Source: Exiguobacterium sp. Leaf196
Lineage (GTDB): Bacteria; Bacillota; Bacilli; Exiguobacteriales; Exiguobacteriaceae
Direction of reading: 5' to 3'
DNA length: 64,000 nt
Assembly: GCF_001423965.1 (NCBI RefSeq)
Contig: NZ_LMPV01000009.1
Location: 1 to 64,000, forward strand
Part shown: positions 59,909-64,000 of the stretch, one piece after another
How the letters are laid out: every line of letters starts with the position of its first letter
Position numbering within the stretch: position 1 is the first letter of the stretch
Translations under genes and position numbers: made by a program
The notes under the pieces: generated by a model
Told to the model about the DNA's origin: nothing
Databases searched by the model: none
Seen by the model: only the letters and a program-made list of their open reading frames with translations

Positions 59909-60912
59909 CAAGATACTACACTAAAACGATAAGCTGTTTTCCAGTGATAGGTCTCACCTGGTGACAACAAGATTGATGGAAAATCAGATTCATGGACTGC
60001 ATTCGGATGGACTTGTGTTTCAAGGCATAAACCAAGTGATGGTCGAGCAGGAACACCGTGAACCGTATAATCGGTCAGTAGTTGCGTTCCCGTATAGAGC
60101 ACGACCGTCGGCTGATTCGTCGTGACGTCGACGAAACGACCGGATACCGGATCTGCGAGTCGAAGTGTGTTATCCCGCAACACGAAGGGATGATCGTAGC
60201 CATTTCCGACAGCGATCGTCTCAGGATGCTCAAGCGTAATTCCCTTACGAATCGACTGACCGTTCCGGAAATCGAATGGGGTTCCGGATACATCCCGTTG
60301 TTCGCCTGTCGGCAAGCCGTCTGGCTGGACCGGTAAGTAACAGTCGCTTGGTAACATCAAGACATGATCTAACACATCTCGCTTCGCATTTCCAGATAGG
60401 TTGAAGTACGTATGATTCGTCAGATTGAGTGGTGTCGTCTGATCCGTCACCGCCGACATCTCAAGTGTCAATGTCGTATCTTTTAGTCGATAAAACACAT
60501 CGAGTGTGACTGTTCCCGGATAACCTTCTTCTCCGTTTGGACTTTTTAAGCGCAAATGGAATAATGTATCCGTCGCTTCGATGACATCAAACCACGCTTG
60601 ATCAAATCCGTGAATTCCACCATGCAGATGATTCGCCCCGTCGTTTGCGACGAGCTGATAAACGTCTCCCGCTACTTCGAAACGTGCCTGTCCGATTCGA
60701 CCAGCGACGCGTCCGACGATTGCCCCGAAGTACGGCGAGTGTTGTTGATAGTCTTTCACCGTCTCTAGACCTAAGACGACGCTTTCCAAATGGCCATCCC
60801 GATCAATCGTCCGGATGTCCTGGATAATGCCGCCATAGTTCCAGAGTGTCACTTCGATGCCTTCCTGACGTAATGTATGTCGAATCAACTCTTTCTCAAG
60901 TAGTCGTGTCAT
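59908..60912 (-). CDS. galM: aldose 1-epimerase (galactose mutarotase)
   Basis: 334 residues, interconverts alpha and beta anomers of galactose. GRVAGRIGQARFEV, GANHLHGGIHGFD (substrate His), NLTNHTYFNLSG (catalytic His), and the catalytic Glu region LCLETQVHPN. Last gene of the gal operon; overlaps galT by 4 bp. Confidence 0.94.
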   Translation of the reverse strand: MTRLLEKELIRHTLRQEGIEVTLWNYGGIIQDIRTIDRDGHLESVVLGLETVKDYQQHSPYFGAIVGRVAGRIGQARFEVAGDVYQLVANDGANHLHGGIHGFDQAWFDVIEATDTLFHLRLKSPNGEEGYPGTVTLDVFYRLKDTTLTLEMSAVTDQTTPLNLTNHTYFNLSGNAKRDVLDHVLMLPSDCYLPVQPDGLPTGEQRDVSGTPFDFRNGQSIRKGITLEHPETIAVGNGYDHPFVLRDNTLRLADPVSGRFVDVTTNQPTVVLYTGTQLLTDYTVHGVPARPSLGLCLETQVHPNAVHESDFPSILLSPGETYHWKTAYRFSVVS

Positions 60913-62405
60913 CGTTGTTCCTCCACTGGTTGGCGCGTCACGAGTTGAACGAATCGCCCAAACGCCGCCTGACCTTCCTCTGTCTGTTTAAAGACACCAC
61001 AGTCCTCAAGACCACGTACGAATTTTGCAGCAACTGCTTGCTCGACGTATGTCGTGACATGTTGTCCGACATACGCTTGTTTTAGTTCCTGTGCCCAGTC
61101 AGCATGAGCGACAGCTACTTCGTCGACTTCACCTGTGATGAACTGTTCGACCTGTTGCAACTCTTGAAGCAGGCGTGCCGGTAAGACTGCCAGTCCCATC
61201 ACTTCGATCAAACCGATATTTTCTCGCTTGATGTGGTGAATATCGGCATGCGTATGGAAAATACCGTCCGGATGTTCTGCTGACGTCCGGTTGTTCCGTA
61301 AGACGAGATCGAGCTCGAATTGTCCATCACGTTGACGGGCGATCGGCGTCACGGTATTGTGTCGCGTCTCACCAGTATGTGAACGAATCTCTTGACTCTC
61401 ATCCGTGTACGTCAACCATGTCTCATAGACGGTCGTCGCAGCATTGAGTAATGCCGACGCATCTTTACTCTTCAGACGCAACACACTCAGTGGCCAGTGT
61501 AATGTCTCCCCAGTGACTGTCGGCTGATCCGGGAACGTAAAGGATGTTAAAGTTTTTGCTCGGTCCATCGCAAACGTATAGCGTCCGCCCTGATAATGAT
61601 CATGCGTCAGGATCGATCCACCGACAATCGGCAGGTCAGCGTTCGAACCAGCGAAGTAATGTGGAAACTGCTCAACGAAGGCAATCAGACGTGCAAAGGC
61701 ATCCCGATTGATGACCATGTCACGATGTTCCTGCGACAGGATGATGCTATGTTCATTGTAGTAGACGTATGGTGAGTATTGCAGTGCCCACGATTCTTCC
61801 ATCAGTGTCAGCGGAACAACCCGGTGATTCGCACGGGCCGGATGATTCGCACGACCCGCGTAGCCGACATTTTCGACGCACAACAGACAGGTTGGATAGT
61901 TCGACGCCGTTGGTGCCTCTGTCCGAGCTGCTGCGATTTCACGCGGATCTTTTTCCGGCTTCGATAAGTTGATCGTGACATCGATCGTCCCGTAAGCCGT
62001 ATCCGCTTGATAGCGTTTATTTTTAGCGATCCGCTTCGTTTGGATGTAGTTACTCGCTTGGCTCAGTTGATAGAAGTAATCTGTTGCCGCTACCGGTGAT
62101 TCAGCGTACAGACGGCGGAATGCCGCCGTCACGTCAGATGGACGGGCAACGAAAATGTCCATCACATCTGCTGCGAACTGCTCTTTGTCTTCAAGACGCG
62201 CCGGCAACTGCCCACTTACGATCAACACTTCAATCATGTCGTCCAAAATATTGGGAATTGGGCGAGATGGTACGTCTGCCTGTTCTTCAAAATCGGCTTG
62301 ACCGATTCGCGCTAGAATCCGGTTCCGGGCGTAGATCGCATCTTCCGGTTCAATCAAGCGTTTCTGGATCGCTTGCGCTACTAACTGTTGGATGAGTTCA
62401 TTCAT
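60909..62405 (-). CDS. galT: UDP-glucose-hexose-1-phosphate uridylyltransferase, Firmicute type
   Basis: 498 residues, the long GalT class of Lactobacillales/Bacillales rather than the ~350-residue E. coli type. Motifs: FYQLSQASNYIQTKRIAKN, CLLCVENVGYAGRANHPARANHR, GGSILTHDHYQGG and HTHADIHHIKRENIGLIEVMGLAVLP. GAGGAGAGTGACGGCG precedes ATG 62405; the frame to 62423 lacks a site. Middle of the Leloir operon. Confidence 0.95.
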   Translation of the reverse strand: MNELIQQLVAQAIQKRLIEPEDAIYARNRILARIGQADFEEQADVPSRPIPNILDDMIEVLIVSGQLPARLEDKEQFAADVMDIFVARPSDVTAAFRRLYAESPVAATDYFYQLSQASNYIQTKRIAKNKRYQADTAYGTIDVTINLSKPEKDPREIAAARTEAPTASNYPTCLLCVENVGYAGRANHPARANHRVVPLTLMEESWALQYSPYVYYNEHSIILSQEHRDMVINRDAFARLIAFVEQFPHYFAGSNADLPIVGGSILTHDHYQGGRYTFAMDRAKTLTSFTFPDQPTVTGETLHWPLSVLRLKSKDASALLNAATTVYETWLTYTDESQEIRSHTGETRHNTVTPIARQRDGQFELDLVLRNNRTSAEHPDGIFHTHADIHHIKRENIGLIEVMGLAVLPARLLQELQQVEQFITGEVDEVAVAHADWAQELKQAYVGQHVTTYVEQAVAAKFVRGLEDCGVFKQTEEGQAAFGRFVQLVTRQPVEEQR

Positions 62406-62435
62406 CGCCGTCACTCTCCTCATTCTGTCTCTCTA

Positions 62436-63434
62436 TTAACGAACGCTCGTCCGGTACCCTTCTGGATTGTGCGCATGCCAATTCCAAGCATCACGGATGA
62501 TCGTTTCGATGTCGGTACGTTGTGGTGTCCAGCCGAGAACTTCTTTTGCTTTGGCAGATCCGGCGATTAAGATACTCGGATCCCCTGCACGACGTTCAAT
62601 GATCCGTTCTGGAATCGGATGTCCCGTCACGCGACGGGCTGCTTCAATGATTTCCCGAACTGAAAACCCTTGGCTTGAACCGAGGTTAAAGACCGTACTC
62701 TCGTTTCCATCAGCCAAATAATCAAGTGCTCGCATATGGGCGTCGATCAAGTCCTCGACATGGATGTAATCACGAATACAGGTACCGTCAGGCGTTGGAT
62801 AATCATCGCCATAGATCGAAATTTCTGACCGTTGTCGGTTGGCAACTTCGAGGACGAGCGGGATTAGATGGGTTTCCGGCGTATGATCTTCCCCGATTTC
62901 TCCTGTTACGCGCGCACCGGCAACGTTGAAGTAACGTAATGCGACATAACGTAAGCCATATGCTTGTTCAGACCATCGCATCATCTTCTCCATCATCAAC
63001 TTCGTCTCACCATAGGCATTCGTCGGACACGTTTCTGCTGTTTCGAGAATCGGCATCTGCTCCTGTTCACCGTATGTGGCTGCCGTCGAAGAAAAGACGA
63101 TCTGTTTAATGTCATGGGCAATCATCGCTTCGAGCAACACTTGTGTCCCGTAAACGTTGTTATCAAAGTAGCGTAATGGTTCCGTCATCGACTCGCCAAC
63201 GAGTGAAAAAGCAGCGAAATGGATGACCTGCTCAATCGTCTCTTCCGTAAAGACGCGATCGAGAAAAGCACGATCGCGTATGTCTCCTTCATATAGACGT
63301 GCCCGCGGATGAACCGCTTCACGGTGACCGGACTGCAGATGGTCGATGACGACGACATCCTTTCCGGCATCAATCAATTGATAGACAGCATGGGAGCCGA
63401 TATAACCAGCTCCACCTACGACTAAAGTTGCCAT
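62436..63434 (-). CDS. galE: UDP-glucose 4-epimerase
   Basis: 332 residues, extended SDR. Rossmann motif VVGGAGYIGSH at residues ~5-15; SSTAATYGEQE and the catalytic YGETKLMMEK (YxxxK) near residue 145; RYFNVAGA; CIRDYIHVEDL. The ribosome binding site GAACGGGAGG lies within the end of galK; galK stop and galE start are directly adjacent. Confidence 0.95.
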   Translation of the reverse strand: MATLVVGGAGYIGSHAVYQLIDAGKDVVVIDHLQSGHREAVHPRARLYEGDIRDRAFLDRVFTEETIEQVIHFAAFSLVGESMTEPLRYFDNNVYGTQVLLEAMIAHDIKQIVFSSTAATYGEQEQMPILETAETCPTNAYGETKLMMEKMMRWSEQAYGLRYVALRYFNVAGARVTGEIGEDHTPETHLIPLVLEVANRQRSEISIYGDDYPTPDGTCIRDYIHVEDLIDAHMRALDYLADGNESTVFNLGSSQGFSVREIIEAARRVTGHPIPERIIERRAGDPSILIAGSAKAKEVLGWTPQRTDIETIIRDAWNWHAHNPEGYRTSVR

Positions 63435-64000
63435 TTAGATGACCTCCCGTTCGATTTCACGTGCTCCGTCACCGACCGTCGCCGTATAGAACGTCGCTGG
63501 GTAACCGATCCTTGCTTCATATTGTTCGCCGACAGCTTGTTTGAACGCGTCGACTGCCTCGTCTTCGACGATTGCAATCGCACAGCCACCAAAACCAGCA
63601 CCTGTCATCCGCGCGCCGAGCACGCCCGGTTGCTCCCAAGCGGCTTCGACGAGTGTATCGAGTTCAATCCCTGTCACTTCATAATCTTCGCGTAACGAGA
63701 CGTGTGACGCATTCATCAACTGACCGAATGTCTTCAGTTCTCCCGCTTCGAGTGCCGCTAGTGCCTGAAGCGTTCGTTCATTTTCTGAAATCGCGTGTCG
63801 GGCGCGACGCATCAAACGTTCGTCTTCCCATGCGACTTTCGTGAATTCTGACGTCGTCCATTGTCCAAGCGTTTCCCGTAATGTGAACTGATTGAGATAA
63901 GCGAGTGCTGCCTCACATTCCGCCCGGCGTTCATTATATTTCGAATCTGCCAGTTCACGGCGTTTGTTCGTATTCATGATGATGATCGTATATCCCGTCA
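63435..64000 (-). CDS. galK: galactokinase (C-terminal ~188 residues; 5' end outside the window)
   Basis: The minus-strand frame remains open to the window edge. Residues just before [20 protein letters not shown] read TGYTIII, which continues the galactokinase sequence; so the ATG at 63977 is internal and not a start. C-terminal GHMP motif is [17 protein letters not shown] near the end. First visible gene of the galKETM-type operon; its promoter lies beyond 64000. Confidence 0.93.
   Translation of the reverse strand, partial: TGYTIIIMNTNKRRELADSKYNERRAECEAALAYLNQFTLRETLGQWTTSEFTKVAWEDERLMRRARHAISENERTLQALAALEAGELKTFGQLMNASHVSLREDYEVTGIELDTLVEAAWEQPGVLGARMTGAGFGGCAIAIVEDEAVDAFKQAVGEQYEARIGYPATFYTATVGDGAREIEREVI

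Noticed and set aside
63435-63977. A complete 180-residue galactokinase-like gene starting at 63977
   Set aside because: The frame stays open to the window edge and the residues upstream fit galactokinase, so it is a truncated view of a full gene.
1-64000. CRISPR arrays, rRNA or tRNA genes, insertion sequences, prophage
   Set aside because: None seen: no regularly spaced repeats, no conserved rRNA or tRNA arms, no transposase or phage structural genes. A tRNA scan was not run.

Overview
The window looks like chromosomal DNA of a low-to-mid GC Firmicute of the Exiguobacterium/Bacillales type. Signs of this are AGGAGG-type ribosome binding sites, the yeaC-yeaD-yebA-guaA gene order known from Bacillus subtilis, a sigma-B-like promoter, a Bacillus-type LexA box, a CcpA-type cre site and Bacillus-style SAM, guanine and guanidine riboswitches. 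No rRNA, tRNA, CRISPR array, complete insertion sequence or prophage was seen. The genus is inferred from gene content, not proven.

Layout. 1-11 kb (minus strand): proline dehydrogenase, a guanine-riboswitch-controlled purine permease, a sigma-B-type stress protein, guaA with its own guanine riboswitch, and the MoxR/DUF58/transglutaminase trio. A decayed ~200-bp copy of the permease leader lies at 4243-4440. 11-20.5 kb: a methionine-salvage block with two divergent SAM-riboswitch operons. The minus one is mtnK-mtnA plus a ribose-type ABC transporter, probably a 5-methylthioribose importer; the plus one is mtnW-mtnX-mtnB-mtnD. 20.5-33.7 kb: mixed housekeeping and stress genes, including an SOS-controlled Y-family polymerase with a YolD partner, a ZIP metal transporter, uppP, a LemA/TPM pair, an EAL protein, two oxidoreductases, a second YflT-type stress protein and a guanidine-riboswitch SMR exporter pair. 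33.8-42.2 kb: a large SH3b/NlpC-P60 wall hydrolase, an M20 amidohydrolase, msrA behind a SAM riboswitch, two DUF606 transporters flanking a Crp/Fnr regulator, a flavin oxidoreductase and a PaaY-like protein.

42.2-59.3 kb is the metabolic centrepiece. A minus-strand phenylacetate operon (paaK-A-B-C-D, EthD, enoyl-CoA hydratase, aldehyde dehydrogenase, paaH, paaJ, enoyl-CoA hydratase, paaX) is divergent from a plus-strand operon encoding a FlK-like thioesterase, phenylalanine dehydrogenase and a complete E1alpha-E1beta-E2-E3 2-oxoacid dehydrogenase complex. Read together they suggest phenylalanine -> phenylpyruvate -> phenylacetyl-CoA -> ring epoxidation and beta-oxidation, with a cre site in the plus operon for catabolite repression. 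59.3-64 kb: an Ogt-type repair protein, then a Leloir galactose operon on the minus strand (galK, cut by the window end, -galE-galT-galM).

Six intact riboswitches (two guanine, three SAM-I, one guanidine-I) and one decayed one fall within 64 kb. All calls come from reading the sequence; no database search or folding program was run.
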